Below are positions 36,943 through 45,668 of a stretch of 64,000 bases of DNA, piece after piece. The notes below the pieces were generated by a model, which made no database searches, was not told the DNA's origin, and saw only the letters and a program-made list of their open reading frames with translations. Each line of letters opens with the position of its first letter. Position 1 is the first letter of the stretch. The DNA is taken from NCBI RefSeq assembly GCF_006539545.1, contig NZ_BJNF01000016.1:62001-126000 (forward strand), in the 5' to 3' direction. The translations under genes were made by a program, and so were the position numbers. The stretch comes from Nitrobacter winogradskyi. GTDB lineage: Bacteria > Pseudomonadota > Alphaproteobacteria > Rhizobiales > Xanthobacteraceae.

Positions 36943-37655
36943 CGATCTTGCATCGGGCGCACTTGTTGCGCGAGCCGCTCCATCGCCCCGGCAACGTCGC
37001 GCCACTCGGTCAGCCATTGTCTCGGAAAGCGGAACGTCAGGTCGGCATCGCCGATCCGGCGTTCACTCAGGCACATGCCCGGCGTCATGGCCTCGCGCGT
37101 GCATCGCGTCACCAGCGCTGGCGTCTGCGCGATGAACAGATCCTCTCCCGCATATGGCGTTCCGTCACGGAATGCGTGCATCGATAATCCGTCCTCGGCC
37201 TGCGTGCGGGCCGTATCAAGGTAACGAGGGTAGATTGTCCGCACGAGGGCGTCCGGCGCCAGAGAATCGTGATGGGCGGTGATCGACAGGAAGATGCGGT
37301 CTAACGCCTGCGGTTCATCTTCGGCGCTTTCGGCGGTGACACGTCTTGGCGCGTCCGGCGTGGCCAGCGAAGGATAGAGGAAACTCAGATCGATGCGCTC
37401 CTGCGGTCCCGAATGCCTCTGAACTTTCACGCGGAAGGCGCGCTCCGGCACATTGAACACGGTTTGCCCGATGCTGACCGGCAACCGCTTGTTGTCGTCA
37501 GGTGCTTTGGGAGTCCAGGTTGGCCACAACAGATAGGCGACCGCGGTGATCGAAGGCATCGCGATCACGGCGGCTGCGAGAAGGGGGATCAGGTGACTGG
37601 CGCGCGGTTTATGTGATCCGCGCGACCGACGCGGAGCGGACAGCAGCAAGGCCAT
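36939..37655 (-). CDS. Hypothetical membrane-anchored protein
   Basis: 238 aa with a basic N-terminus and one membrane segment at about residues 22-44 (LIPLLAAAVIAMPSITAVAYLLW). The remainder is predicted periplasmic, with two cysteines late in the chain (LVTRCTREAMTPGMCLSER) that may form a disulfide. I do not recognise the family. Similar single-pass proteins occur in related genomes as conserved hypotheticals. Confidence 0.75.
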   Translation of the reverse strand: MALLLSAPRRSRGSHKPRASHLIPLLAAAVIAMPSITAVAYLLWPTWTPKAPDDNKRLPVSIGQTVFNVPERAFRVKVQRHSGPQERIDLSFLYPSLATPDAPRRVTAESAEDEPQALDRIFLSITAHHDSLAPDALVRTIYPRYLDTARTQAEDGLSMHAFRDGTPYAGEDLFIAQTPALVTRCTREAMTPGMCLSERRIGDADLTFRFPRQWLTEWRDVAGAMERLAQQVRPMQDR

Positions 37656-37850
37656 GGGACGGACATTTCCGAGAGGACGAATCAGCCCGCGACTATGCCA
37701 CGCAATATGAAGTTTTCATGCCGAAGGCATTTGCAGTCGCCGTGCAACTGTCGCGGTGTGCGTCGCGTTAACCGTTTCTTAAGGATAAGGTGGCGGGGCA
37801 GTCGGCATTTTGCGAAGGAGGGGACGTGGTCGTGAACGGATGCCCTTCTG

Positions 37851-38180
37851 ATGTCGCCGGATGCGTTGAATTCCTTCTTCTCCCTGTGCATCGGATTCGC
37901 CATCGCGGGCGCGCTTGCCAGCGGTTACCAGGCGTTTGTCAAACGGCCGGCCGGATTCGGATTGCTGCAGCAGGGAATCGTCGCCCGGGCGTTTGCCGCG
38001 GTGCCGTTCCTGGTCTTCGCGGCGCCTTTCATCATCATGCGCAACACACTTCGCGGACGACGCATCGAGCGCCGCCGTTTTGAGTTCGTCATGATGGCGA
38101 CGGTGATCGCCGGGTTCTGGAGCCTGATGTCCGGCACCTGCGTGGTGATGACGCTGCAGGCGGTGGGGCTGCTCGTCTGA
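37851..38180 (+). CDS. Small membrane protein (DUF6949-like)
   Basis: 109 aa with three or four hydrophobic segments (FFSLCIGFAIAGALASGYQAF, AVPFLVFAAPFIIM, FVMMATVIAGFWSLMSGTCVVMTL) and a basic loop RNTLRGRRIERRR between them. The family name is from memory and tentative; no function is known. It lies upstream of the gamma carbonic anhydrase gene by 55 bases and may share its transcript. Confidence 0.7.
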   Translation: MSPDALNSFFSLCIGFAIAGALASGYQAFVKRPAGFGLLQQGIVARAFAAVPFLVFAAPFIIMRNTLRGRRIERRRFEFVMMATVIAGFWSLMSGTCVVMTLQAVGLLV

Positions 38181-38235
38181 GCGGCGCTGTGGCATTGTCG
38201 CCCCTGGAGCATTTTCGCTATAGCAGGAGGCCGTC

Positions 38236-38766
38236 ATGGCGACTTACGAACTCGATGGGCAGGGGCCGGACCTTCCTGAAAGCGGGCGCTATTTCATCGC
38301 CGAAAACGCCGCGGTGATTGGCAGGGTCCGTCTGCGCGAGGATGCGAGCGTGTGGTTCGGAGCGGTGCTGCGCGGGGATCATGAGTGGATCGAGGTTGGA
38401 GCGGGTTCCAACGTTCAGGACGGCTGCACCTGTCATACCGACGAAGGGTTTCCTCTGACCATCGGCAGCGACTGCACCATTGGCCATAACGTTATTCTGC
38501 ACGGCTGCACCATCGAAGATGGCGCGCTGATCGGTATGGGTTCGATCGTGATGAACGGTGCGCGGGTTGGTCGCGGCTGTATCGTCGGCGCCGGTGCGCT
38601 CATCACCGAAGGCAAGCAGTTCGCGGAGTATTCCCTCATTGTCGGTGCGCCTGCGCGCGCGATCCGCACGCTTGAGCCTTCCGAGATCGAGACGATGGGA
38701 AGCGGCGCGAAGGCCTACGCCGCGAACGGCCTGCGTTTCCGAAAGGGCCTGAAGCGAACCGGCTGA
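38236..38766 (+). CDS. Gamma carbonic anhydrase family protein
   Basis: 176 aa left-handed beta-helix with hexapeptide repeats. Zinc ligands are visible in CTCHTDEGFPLTIGSDCTIGHNVILHGCTIEDGALIGMGS, with three histidines spaced as in Cam-type enzymes. GDHEWIEVGAGSNVQDG is the Asp/Arg-rich entry. Many proteins of this group are called YrdA/PaaY-like and their carbonic anhydrase activity is unproven. The RBS GGAGG precedes the ATG. Confidence 0.92.
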   Translation: MATYELDGQGPDLPESGRYFIAENAAVIGRVRLREDASVWFGAVLRGDHEWIEVGAGSNVQDGCTCHTDEGFPLTIGSDCTIGHNVILHGCTIEDGALIGMGSIVMNGARVGRGCIVGAGALITEGKQFAEYSLIVGAPARAIRTLEPSEIETMGSGAKAYAANGLRFRKGLKRTG

Positions 38767-38866
38767 TCCCGGCGGAATCTCAACGCTGGCGGTCGCAAAA
38801 AGCCGTGGTCGTCGCGTGTCTCTTGGGTTAGAGGTGGAGACCGTTAACAGGCTGGAGAACGTAGCG

Positions 38867-39331
38867 ATGCGGGTGCTTCGATATGCGGGCGTTTTGACGT
38901 TTGTTCTCGCGGTTGCGTCCGGCAGCGTTATTCTGATCGAGGCCTCAGCTACGGCAGCGGCCCAAACCGCGGAGAAAACCATGACGACAGCATCGGGTTT
39001 GCAGATCACGGACACAAAGGTCGGGGATGGTCCGTTGCCCCAGCCGGGCCAGATCTGCATCATGCATTATACCGGCTGGCTCTACGAGAACGGGCAGAAG
39101 GGCAAGAAATTCGACAGTTCGGTGGATCGCAATGAACCCTTCGAGTTCCCGATCGGCAAGCGTCGCGTGATCGCAGGTTGGGACGAAGGCGTCGCGACGA
39201 TGAAGGTCGGCGGCAAGCGTACGCTGATCATTCCGCCGGAACTCGGTTACGGCGCGCGCGGTGCCGGCGGCGTCATTCCGCCCAATGCAACGCTGATCTT
39301 TGACGTCGAGTTGCTCGGCCTGAAAGGTTGA
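38867..39331 (+). CDS. FKBP-type peptidyl-prolyl isomerase, exported
   Basis: 154 aa from the ATG at 38867 (CTGGAGAAC upstream). A signal peptide of about 30 residues (to ATAAAQ) precedes an FKBP domain: MHYTGWLYENGQKGKKFDSS, FEFPIGKRRVIAGWDEGVATMKVGGKRTLIIPPELGYG and VIPPNATLIFDVELL. It likely assists folding of periplasmic proteins by proline isomerisation. The mature chain has no extra chaperone domain. Confidence 0.92.
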   Translation: MRVLRYAGVLTFVLAVASGSVILIEASATAAAQTAEKTMTTASGLQITDTKVGDGPLPQPGQICIMHYTGWLYENGQKGKKFDSSVDRNEPFEFPIGKRRVIAGWDEGVATMKVGGKRTLIIPPELGYGARGAGGVIPPNATLIFDVELLGLKG

Positions 39332-39451
39332 GCCGCTGGCGACCGCTGTTTCATGTGGTAGCGCGCTGATCGGCTCCACAGCGGAAAGAGAAAAGTGCGG
39401 TGCGGTTTTCCGTCCACATTCCACTTCTCAGAAATATTGAAGTTGACCTCG

Positions 39452-39580
39452 AGTATTTCGCTTCTGATTGAATCAGAAGCGAAGCTCTGGATTGTTGTTC
39501 TGGCGCGTTCTCTTCACGCGAACCGGATTCCATCCTTAGGGCTCAAGCCCGAGGACATGCTTCGCTCGAAAACGCTATAG
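39452..39580. repeat. Mosaic palindromic repeat (GCTTCTGAT type)
   Basis: The palindrome CGCTTCTGATTGAATCAGAAGCG (near-perfect) is followed by GAAGCTCTGGATTGTTGTTCTGGCGCGTTCTCTTCACGCGAACCGG and the ending GAGGACATGCTTCGCTCGAAAACGCTATAG. It lies between the FKBP gene and the terminator of the convergent protease. Confidence 0.88.
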
Positions 39581-39606
39581 TCCTCGTCAGCTTTCCCAAA
39601 AGGGGT

Positions 39607-39637
39607 GCGGCCAGCCTCTTGGGGGAAGGCTGGCCGC
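39607..39637 (-). terminator. Strong hairpin, probable terminator of the BTLCP gene
   Basis: Perfect 11-base arms GCGGCCAGCCT (39607-39617) and AGGCTGGCCGC (39627-39637) with a nine-base loop. On the minus strand it lies about 60 bases after the gene and is followed by CACCCCTTTTG, a weak T-run. Confidence 0.55.
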
Positions 39638-39697
39638 GCGCGAGCCGGTCTGGGGACGGGGAGGGGTATGACCGGGTCGCGGGTCTCGTATTGTTGT

Positions 39698-40318
39698 TTA
39701 TCGGGAACTGGCCGTCGCGACCGCCGGATGATTGTCATCCAGTGCGACCCAGATATCAGGGTCGCTTTGCGATTGCCTTTTCATGAAGCGATAGCCGGTC
39801 TTCGTCCAGGCCAGGACGTTCTCATTCTGGTTGTCGAGGATGAACTCACCCTTGTCGGTCTTTACGGTCAGGACGGCATGGCCATCGCCCTGCTTGTCGC
39901 GGACGACCGTGACCAGCAACGCTTCACGCGGCCACCCGGCGTCGATCAGCATCTTGCGCTTCAACAGGACGTAATCCTCGCAGTCTCCGTGGCCGTCGGT
40001 GGGAAGCGACCACTTTTCGACGACGCCCCAGTGATCCTTGTCCGTCATCGGCTTGATGGTTTCGTTGACCCAGCGGTTGACCTTCAGAAGATCCCGCCAG
40101 GCGTCTGGCGTTAAGACGATATCGCGCGGCTGTGTTGCGCCAGGACGGCACTCTTTCGGAGAGTCGTTGCAGAACTCCACCCAGCCGATCGGAGCCCGTG
40201 TGGCGTCGCCGAGACTTGCATAGAGCTTTTCTGCTTCCGCGGCGCCCGCTGATGTTGCTACTCCCCACAGGATGGCGCCAACGACCGCCAGTCCCACTCC
40301 CTGTCCCCTGTTGAGCAT
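39698..40318 (-). CDS. Transglutaminase-like cysteine protease (BTLCP family), exported
   Basis: 206 aa from the ATG at 40318, with a signal peptide of about 25 residues. The catalytic Cys sits in HGDCEDYVLLKRKMLIDAGW (about residue 120), the His in GDGHAVLTVKTDKGEF and the third residue in ILDNQNENV. This is the bacterial transglutaminase-like cysteine proteinase family (DUF920), common in alphaproteobacteria and related to LapG, which cleaves surface adhesins. No LapD-type regulator is adjacent. Upstream lies an array of TTGAWTCAA motifs. Confidence 0.88.
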   Translation of the reverse strand: MLNRGQGVGLAVVGAILWGVATSAGAAEAEKLYASLGDATRAPIGWVEFCNDSPKECRPGATQPRDIVLTPDAWRDLLKVNRWVNETIKPMTDKDHWGVVEKWSLPTDGHGDCEDYVLLKRKMLIDAGWPREALLVTVVRDKQGDGHAVLTVKTDKGEFILDNQNENVLAWTKTGYRFMKRQSQSDPDIWVALDDNHPAVATASSR

Positions 40319-40424
40319 TGTGGCCCCCGTTTCTTGTTGGGACCACATTTCGCACAAAGAATTTGCACCGCCGCTAAGTACTCGAAGTGTATTCGACGCA
40401 AATACAAGTCAAGTTCGCAGCTAA

Positions 40425-40507
40425 TTGAATCAATACTTGAATCAAAATTGATTCAAATTTTAGCGATCGTCCTTGATTCAAACTTTAGGCATTAGCGATT
40501 GAATCCC
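40425..40507. promoter_or_regulatory. Array of TTGAWTCAA motifs
   Basis: Four exact copies of the nine-base palindrome TTGAATCAA/TTGATTCAA at 40425, 40437, 40448 and 40473, plus a partial TTGAATCcc at 40499. The first three are 11-12 bases apart, about one helical turn. The block is about 107-163 bases upstream of the BTLCP start and AT-rich. The likeliest role is a multi-site operator. Confidence 0.55.
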
Positions 40508-40530
40508 GATGGAATCGGGATTTTCTTATT
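40502..40530 (+). terminator. Possible terminator hairpin
   Basis: Perfect nine-base arms AATCCCGAT (40502-40510) and ATCGGGATT (40514-40522), loop GGA, followed by TTCTTATT on the plus strand. No plus-strand gene ends nearby, so it may be a relic or part of the operator region. Confidence 0.35.
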
Positions 40531-40739
40531 GAAACACGCCTGCCATTAACCTTGAGGGTCGCGAGCTTCTATCGTGGCGGAAGCGGATGGCGGCGATCGG
40601 GGAGGTGATTTTTCGAGAACGGCCGTTTACCGGGCGGTGACGCTATTCGCGAGAGCGTCGGAAAGTGGCTCATGAATGAACCCGGGCGCGAAGTCTCTCG
40701 CCAGGAGCTGATGGAACTAAGGACCTCGGACAATATCAA

Positions 40740-40887
40740 TTTGTTGAAGACAGCCTCGGCTGGATCAAGAGTTCCGCTGGGCCAAAGTCAACTACGAGGC
40801 CGTGAGCGGGTGGGTGCCGTCTTCGCCTTGGCGCTTGCCGCCTATAATTTGATACGGCTTCCCAAGCTTCTGCTGGCACCAACATGA
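40740..40887 (+). pseudogene. Decayed 3' end of a DDE transposase (IS5-like)
   Basis: Frame one reads FVEDSLGWIKSSAGP and, after a frameshift near 40788, LRGRERVGAVFALALAAYNL then IRLPKLL. This is the typical C-terminal end of an IS5/IS1182-type transposase (the ExxFGWIK and AAYNLxRLPKLL pattern). The 5' part and the terminal inverted repeats are gone. Confidence 0.7.
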
Positions 40888-40920
40888 GCATTCGGGGCAG
40901 AGGGAGGTCGTAGAGACACC

Positions 40921-40952
40921 GGGCTACGAATACTTGGGGCTACGAATACTTG
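40921..40952. repeat. Perfect 16-base tandem duplication
   Basis: GGGCTACGAATACTTG occurs twice head to tail in non-coding DNA between the transposase relic and the next gene. It is a simple local duplication. Confidence 0.85.
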
Positions 40953-41263
40953 GGACCGACGGTGTGCAGGATACGCTTATTCTAGCAGCTGTGCTGATCC
41001 TCGCAGTCCTACCTACACAGACCTGCCGCTGTGAACCTGCAGCTGTGAACTTGAGCACTCCGACACATCCTTTTGAGTTGCCAGCCAAATCCGAGGCGAC
41101 ACTGATCTGGCGGTCAGGCTGCGCCCTAAAAGATAGCAGTTATTAGGCGACAACAACGCGCATGGCGCAGAGCATCGATTGGGAGCAATATGTCCCAAAA
41201 ACGCTGGTCTCAATAGGATAGCGTCGGCCGCGCTAAAGCGCCGCACAAGCACGGAGATTGATC

Positions 41264-41587
41264 ATGAGGTATTCGAACTCTCTGCTCACCACCATCCTTG
41301 CTGCAATCATCGTGATGATCGGCATGAGCGCCCACGCCGGGCCGGTGCCGACACATATAACGACGATAAAATCTATGAATTATCAGAACACTGCCGAAGT
41401 ACGCTGGCGCGGCGGGGGTTGGGACCACCCCGATTATGGCTACCCGTTCGTGTCCTCCTATAACTATGATGACAGCTATGGCTACAGCTATTGTTCGCGC
41501 CCTTTGGCGACCAGGCCGGCTGTTCGGGGGGCCCAGAACCGGTACATGGGAACCGACCCTGATAAGAGATTGCCCTGGACAGATTGA
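41264..41587 (+). CDS. Small secreted Tyr/Gly-rich protein
   Basis: 107 aa from the ATG at 41264, preceded by GGAGATTGATC. A signal peptide of about 26 residues ends at SAHA-GPV. The mature part is short, rich in tyrosine, glycine and asparagine (GGGWDHPDYGYPFVSSYNYD, SYGYSYC) and has one cysteine. The base composition is lower in GC than the flanking core genes. No family is recognised; such compositions occur in small surface-associated proteins. It lies between two decayed transposase fragments, so it may be a passenger gene. Confidence 0.65.
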   Translation: MRYSNSLLTTILAAIIVMIGMSAHAGPVPTHITTIKSMNYQNTAEVRWRGGGWDHPDYGYPFVSSYNYDDSYGYSYCSRPLATRPAVRGAQNRYMGTDPDKRLPWTD

Positions 41588-41658
41588 GGGACTTTCCGAA
41601 GGGAGGGTCTCTGGTTCATCCTAGCCGCAACGTGCGAAGATAAAGCAGATCCCGGCCC

Positions 41659-41739
41659 GTCGAGGCGCCGCCAGACCACGTTCTGAAGAACATCCGCCGA
41701 CAGACATGTCGACGTTACTCGGCCGACGAGAAGATCCGC
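41659..41739 (+). pseudogene. Decayed 5' part of an IS3-family orfA transposase
   Basis: One frame reads VEAPPDHVLKNIRRQTC and continues RRYSADEKIR, which is the N-terminal pattern of IS3-type OrfA proteins (DxVVKxIRRxTRRxYSAEEKIRIVLEGLRGE). After 41739 the frame is lost through small deletions. The rest of the gap 41588-42076 shows no gene. Confidence 0.6.
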
Positions 41740-42076
41740 AGAGGCCGAAGGAAGGCAAGAGGACAGCCCGGAGAACGTATTCTCCGGGCGGTTGCATCGC
41801 ACGTCCAGGTTTTCGCCCGATGGCGACAATTTCTCCGGTCCGAAGGCGTATCCGGCGCGATTCGACTTATCGCCGGTCACACTCTGTTCAACAAAATTTT
41901 GCAACCGGTTCATTTTACAACCCTGGATGAGCGTAAAGTCCCGTGAAACTCGAGGAAAGGCAACATTGAACTCAACTCAACGGCATCTTCCGCACCTAAG
42001 AGGAAGCCTACTTATGATTTATGACAGGCATACGACATAGGGGCGTCATTGAAGGACATCAGCAATTTTGAGCGTA

Positions 42077-43504
42077 TCAATAGTTCCACTGGAGCTGGAA
42101 TCTCACAACATCAGCCCTGTATCGTTCGTAAGGGGCGTTCGTCACATCGGTGCGATTCATCATGTGATAAACCGCTGTAAGCTCAATCTCCTTCGTAAAC
42201 TGCCATTCCAGGCCGAACTCCCAATCATTGACGTAGTTCTGTGGAGCGTTGCGCTCGAACTTCTGCCCACCCTCGAAGTGCTGCCATTTAACGAACGGGA
42301 ACAGCACGCCCCACTGTCCCGCATCATATTTGTAGTTTGCTAGAACATAACCGCCGCTGAGCGGAGCTTCGGTAAGCATGGTCTGAGTGTCGTTCAACCG
42401 AGGCCCACGTCCCCAGTTCCATTCCGCCTGAAACCCGAAGGGCTGGGGATAAAGGACAGCGTGCACCCCGATACGCTCATCCTTGAATCCTTTCGCGGGG
42501 GCGTTCATGATCGGAGTAATTCCGTTTACAGGGCCGGTCGATGTAACGAAGCGCCCATGTAAAGCCTGTACACCTGCTTCAAAGATCTGACCGTTGCCGA
42601 ACATATACGGATAGGTGACGCGGGCGACCATATGCATATCATTATTCTGTTCAACCCGGTTGGCGCCCTGTCCATTGTAGAAACCGAAGGCGAACACGCC
42701 ATAATCGCCCGATCCTTTCAGATTGTTCGCTACGAGGTCTTTGAACCGTTCGCGTATATGAGCCGGGGCCCAGTAGAAGAACGCGCCGATGTCGCGCTCA
42801 TCCCGACAGCAACTATTCAGCGCGTCGTTACGGTCAAGCGCAAGGCGATTCTGGCTGGATTGCATGTTCTCAAAACTGAAGGGGACTTTTGATTGCCCGA
42901 CCCTGACGCGGAATTCCTTTCTGTCATCGAAGGCAATATCGGCGTAGGCATCCCTTAGCTGGCCGAAATTACCTGTGCTGGAGCCGGACGGAGTACTGGC
43001 GAAATCAGGCTGTAGATACAGATAGAGATTATCGCTGACATCTCCGTACAAAATCAGACGCGCCCGTCTGATGAATAAAGAGCTATTCTCGCCTACCGAG
43101 CGATCAGGCCAGTAGGAGACCGCATCCTTGTCTCCGCCCACGGTGCTGGCGTAGCGGAATTGCGTATAGCCACGAATTTTGAGCTTATCGTACCACTCTT
43201 TTTTCTCCCTGGTTTTTACAACCGGGAGATCATTATCCTGCGCGACGGTGCGGTCTGCGACGGCTTGTCCTGTATTTTTCTGTGCCTGGTGGCTTGAGCC
43301 CCTCTGCGCCCGCTGGCCTGAACCCTTCTTTATCTGCTGAAAAGTCCCCATCATCACCCTGTTCTTACCGGGCTCCGTGTAAACCTGCTTGGTAACTGTA
43401 TCGACATACAGTTCCATTTCCTGGGCGCCGGCCGGGGTGAGCTGGGATGTAGCTAAAACTAATCCAAAGCCGCATACTGCCGCGTTGAATTTCTTCTTAT
43501 TCAT
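42077..43504 (-). CDS. Phosphate-selective-type porin (OprO/OprP family)
   Basis: 475 aa from the ATG at 43504 (AGGCGAAG upstream). A signal peptide of about 27 residues precedes a Gln/Lys-rich, probably disordered stretch (about 40-90), then a beta-barrel: LKIRGYTQFRYASTVGG, SSLFIRRARLILYGDVSDNLYLYLQPDFA and a terminal strand ending FQLQWNY with an aromatic last residue. It matches the Porin_O_P family; the transported ion is not certain. The gene is visibly less GC-rich than its neighbours and is bordered by transposase relics, consistent with transfer. Confidence 0.85.
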   Translation of the reverse strand: MNKKKFNAAVCGFGLVLATSQLTPAGAQEMELYVDTVTKQVYTEPGKNRVMMGTFQQIKKGSGQRAQRGSSHQAQKNTGQAVADRTVAQDNDLPVVKTREKKEWYDKLKIRGYTQFRYASTVGGDKDAVSYWPDRSVGENSSLFIRRARLILYGDVSDNLYLYLQPDFASTPSGSSTGNFGQLRDAYADIAFDDRKEFRVRVGQSKVPFSFENMQSSQNRLALDRNDALNSCCRDERDIGAFFYWAPAHIRERFKDLVANNLKGSGDYGVFAFGFYNGQGANRVEQNNDMHMVARVTYPYMFGNGQIFEAGVQALHGRFVTSTGPVNGITPIMNAPAKGFKDERIGVHAVLYPQPFGFQAEWNWGRGPRLNDTQTMLTEAPLSGGYVLANYKYDAGQWGVLFPFVKWQHFEGGQKFERNAPQNYVNDWEFGLEWQFTKEIELTAVYHMMNRTDVTNAPYERYRADVVRFQLQWNY

Positions 43505-43612
43505 TATTGCTTCGCCTCTTTTCAGAGATCCCGTCACTGGAACCCATTGAAACCGGAGGCGTTATTTCACTCGCTTATGACACGCTTATTACACCGCGGA
43601 GGGTGAGGCCAT

Positions 43613-44221
43613 TTACCTGGCGGTAACGTCGTCTTCAAGCGTGTCGGGGTGTTGCTCGTGGATGAATTCGAGCGCGAAACCTTCTTCCAGATTTCGCACC
43701 ACGCGGGCCAGCACCTTGCCGAGTGCGACCCTGGACTGCAGCGGGGGTGTCTTTTCAGCTGAGACGGCGGCGCCTGACATCGAGAGGTCGATGATCCGGC
43801 ATGTCATCCTTGTACCATCCTCGAGGGCGAGGATCGCGATTGGGTTGCGGGGCACGATGCGGTCGTGGCGGCGATCCTCAGGAAGGTTGAGGATATCGCG
43901 GTTGGCGAGCCAGGTGAGTTGCGAGGCCAGCTTGTCGCGCTTGCGCGGGGTCGCGCTGATGTTCATGGCGAACCCGCTGTCGATAATCCGGGTAATCCTG
44001 CCTTCGACCCGGCCGATGTGGTCGAGATAGACAATAACCCGGTCGCCGACATGGCCGATACCGGGCGCCAGCATGGCCAGCCCGCCGGGGGACATGTTGA
44101 TAACCTGGCAGGGGAACTCGCGCCGATCCGGCAGCATGTAGCGGCCCAGCAGGTGAACCCTGACCCGCTGGAAGCGCCGGCGCTCAACCGGTAGGTTTGA
44201 GATTTTCTGCGCCAACGCCAT
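43613..44221 (-). CDS. Tandem PilZ-domain protein
   Basis: 202 aa from the ATG at 44221. Two PilZ-like domains are present: RRRFQRVRVHLLGRYMLPDR with CQVINMSPGGLAMLAP (about residues 14-55), and RRHDRIVPRNPIAILALEDG with CRIIDLSMSGAAVSAEK (about 115-160). Each has the (R)xxxR and D/NxSxxG cyclic-di-GMP binding pattern, although the first has N in place of D. It probably relays cyclic-di-GMP to motility or envelope functions. Confidence 0.9.
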   Translation of the reverse strand: MALAQKISNLPVERRRFQRVRVHLLGRYMLPDRREFPCQVINMSPGGLAMLAPGIGHVGDRVIVYLDHIGRVEGRITRIIDSGFAMNISATPRKRDKLASQLTWLANRDILNLPEDRRHDRIVPRNPIAILALEDGTRMTCRIIDLSMSGAAVSAEKTPPLQSRVALGKVLARVVRNLEEGFALEFIHEQHPDTLEDDVTAR

Positions 44222-44298
44222 AAATCGGCCCGCCGGTCGACCGGTGATCGGTATCAATAAACCCTACGATTGTCAGGGTTAACGCGGAGTTAGCCTGT

Positions 44299-44322
44299 AG
44301 TGTTTTCGAGCGAAGCATGTCT
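44299..44322. repeat. Short fragment of the mosaic palindromic repeat
   Basis: GTGTTTTCGAGCGAAGCATGTCTC is the right-end module (CGAGCGAAGCATGTC) of the larger repeat in reverse orientation. The rest of the element is missing. Confidence 0.6.
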
Positions 44323-44360
44323 CCCCGCCTGATTTGGCGATTGGATGGCGGCTTGCGCGC

Positions 44361-45668
44361 TCAAGCGCTTCCGAACACCCGCTTGAAGATCGTATCGACG
44401 TGCTTGAGGTGATAATTGAGGTCGAACTGCTCGGCAATATCGGCGTCGGTGAGATATTTCGTCACCTCGGCATCGTTCTTCAGAAGCGTCTCGAAGTCAC
44501 CTTCGCCGCGCCACACCGGCATGGCGTTGCGCTGAACCAGCTTGTAGGCATCCTCGCGGCTCGCGCCTTTTTGTGTGAGCGCGATCAGCACGCGTTGCGA
44601 ATGCACGAGTCCGCCGAGACGGTCGAGGTTCTTTTGCATGGTGGCGGGATAGACCAGAAGCTTGTCGATGACGCCCGCGAGGCGATTGAGCGCGAAGTCG
44701 AGCGTCACGGTGGCGTCCGGGCCGATCATGCGTTCGACCGAGGAGTGCGAGATATCACGTTCATGCCATAGCGCGACATTCTCCAGAGCGGGGGTCACAC
44801 AGGCGCGCACCATACGCGCCAGCCCCGTGATGTTTTCGGTCAGGACCGGGTTGCGCTTGTGCGGCATCGCCGACGAGCCTTTCTGGCCTTCGGAGAAGAA
44901 CTCCTCGGCTTCCAGCACCTCGGTGCGTTGCAGATGGCGGATCTCGATGGCAAGCCGCTCCATCGACGACGCGATGACGCCGAGCGTCGCGAAGAACATC
45001 GCGTGGCGGTCACGCGGTATCACCTGGGTTGAGACCGGCTCGGGGATCAATCCCATCGCGCCCGCGACATGCTCTTCCACGCGCGGATCGATCTGGGCGA
45101 AGGTGCCGACCGCGCCCGATATCGCGCAGGTCGCGACCTCCCGGCGGGCCGCGGTCAGGCGCTCCCTGGCGCGCGAGAACTCCGCATAGGCGTAAGCCAA
45201 CTTGAGGCCGAAGGTTACGGGTTCGGCGTGAATGCCGTGCGAGCGGCCGATGGTCGGCGTCATCTTGTGTTCGAACGCGCGGGTCTTCAGCGCCCCGAGC
45301 AGCTTATCGATATCGGCGATCAGGATATCGGCAGCCCGGGTGAGCTGCACGTTGAGGCAGGTGTCGAGCACGTCCGATGACGTCATGCCCTGATGCACGA
45401 AGCGCGCCTCGGGACCGACGATTTCGGCGAGGTGAGTGAGGAAGGCGATGACATCGTGCCTGGTTTCGCGCTCGATCTCGTCGATTCGCTGAATATCGAA
45501 AGTGGCGTCTTTCGCCTTGGCCCAGATAATCTCGGCCGCTTCCTTCGGAATTACGCCGAGTTCGGCCTGGGCATCCGCGGCGTGAGCCTCGATCTCGAAC
45601 CAGATCTTGAAGCGGGTCTGCGGCTCCCAGATCGAAACCATTTCCGGGCGGGCGTAACGGGGGATCAT
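44361..45668 (-). CDS. purB: Adenylosuccinate lyase
   Basis: 435 aa from the ATG at 45668, the usual bacterial length. The fumarase/lyase signature GSSAMPHKRNP is at about residue 262, the catalytic His in GRSHGIHAEP near 141, and VHQGMTSSDVLDT near 85. It splits SAICAR and adenylosuccinate in purine synthesis. The frame extends 39 bases upstream, but MIPRYARPEMVSIWEP is the family start. A DUF1491 gene lies divergent. Confidence 0.97.
   Translation of the reverse strand: MIPRYARPEMVSIWEPQTRFKIWFEIEAHAADAQAELGVIPKEAAEIIWAKAKDATFDIQRIDEIERETRHDVIAFLTHLAEIVGPEARFVHQGMTSSDVLDTCLNVQLTRAADILIADIDKLLGALKTRAFEHKMTPTIGRSHGIHAEPVTFGLKLAYAYAEFSRARERLTAARREVATCAISGAVGTFAQIDPRVEEHVAGAMGLIPEPVSTQVIPRDRHAMFFATLGVIASSMERLAIEIRHLQRTEVLEAEEFFSEGQKGSSAMPHKRNPVLTENITGLARMVRACVTPALENVALWHERDISHSSVERMIGPDATVTLDFALNRLAGVIDKLLVYPATMQKNLDRLGGLVHSQRVLIALTQKGASREDAYKLVQRNAMPVWRGEGDFETLLKNDAEVTKYLTDADIAEQFDLNYHLKHVDTIFKRVFGSA

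Noticed and set aside
40921..40952. The 16-base tandem duplication as an iteron or regulatory repeat.
   Set aside because: Only two units, no conserved context, and it lies within transposon debris.
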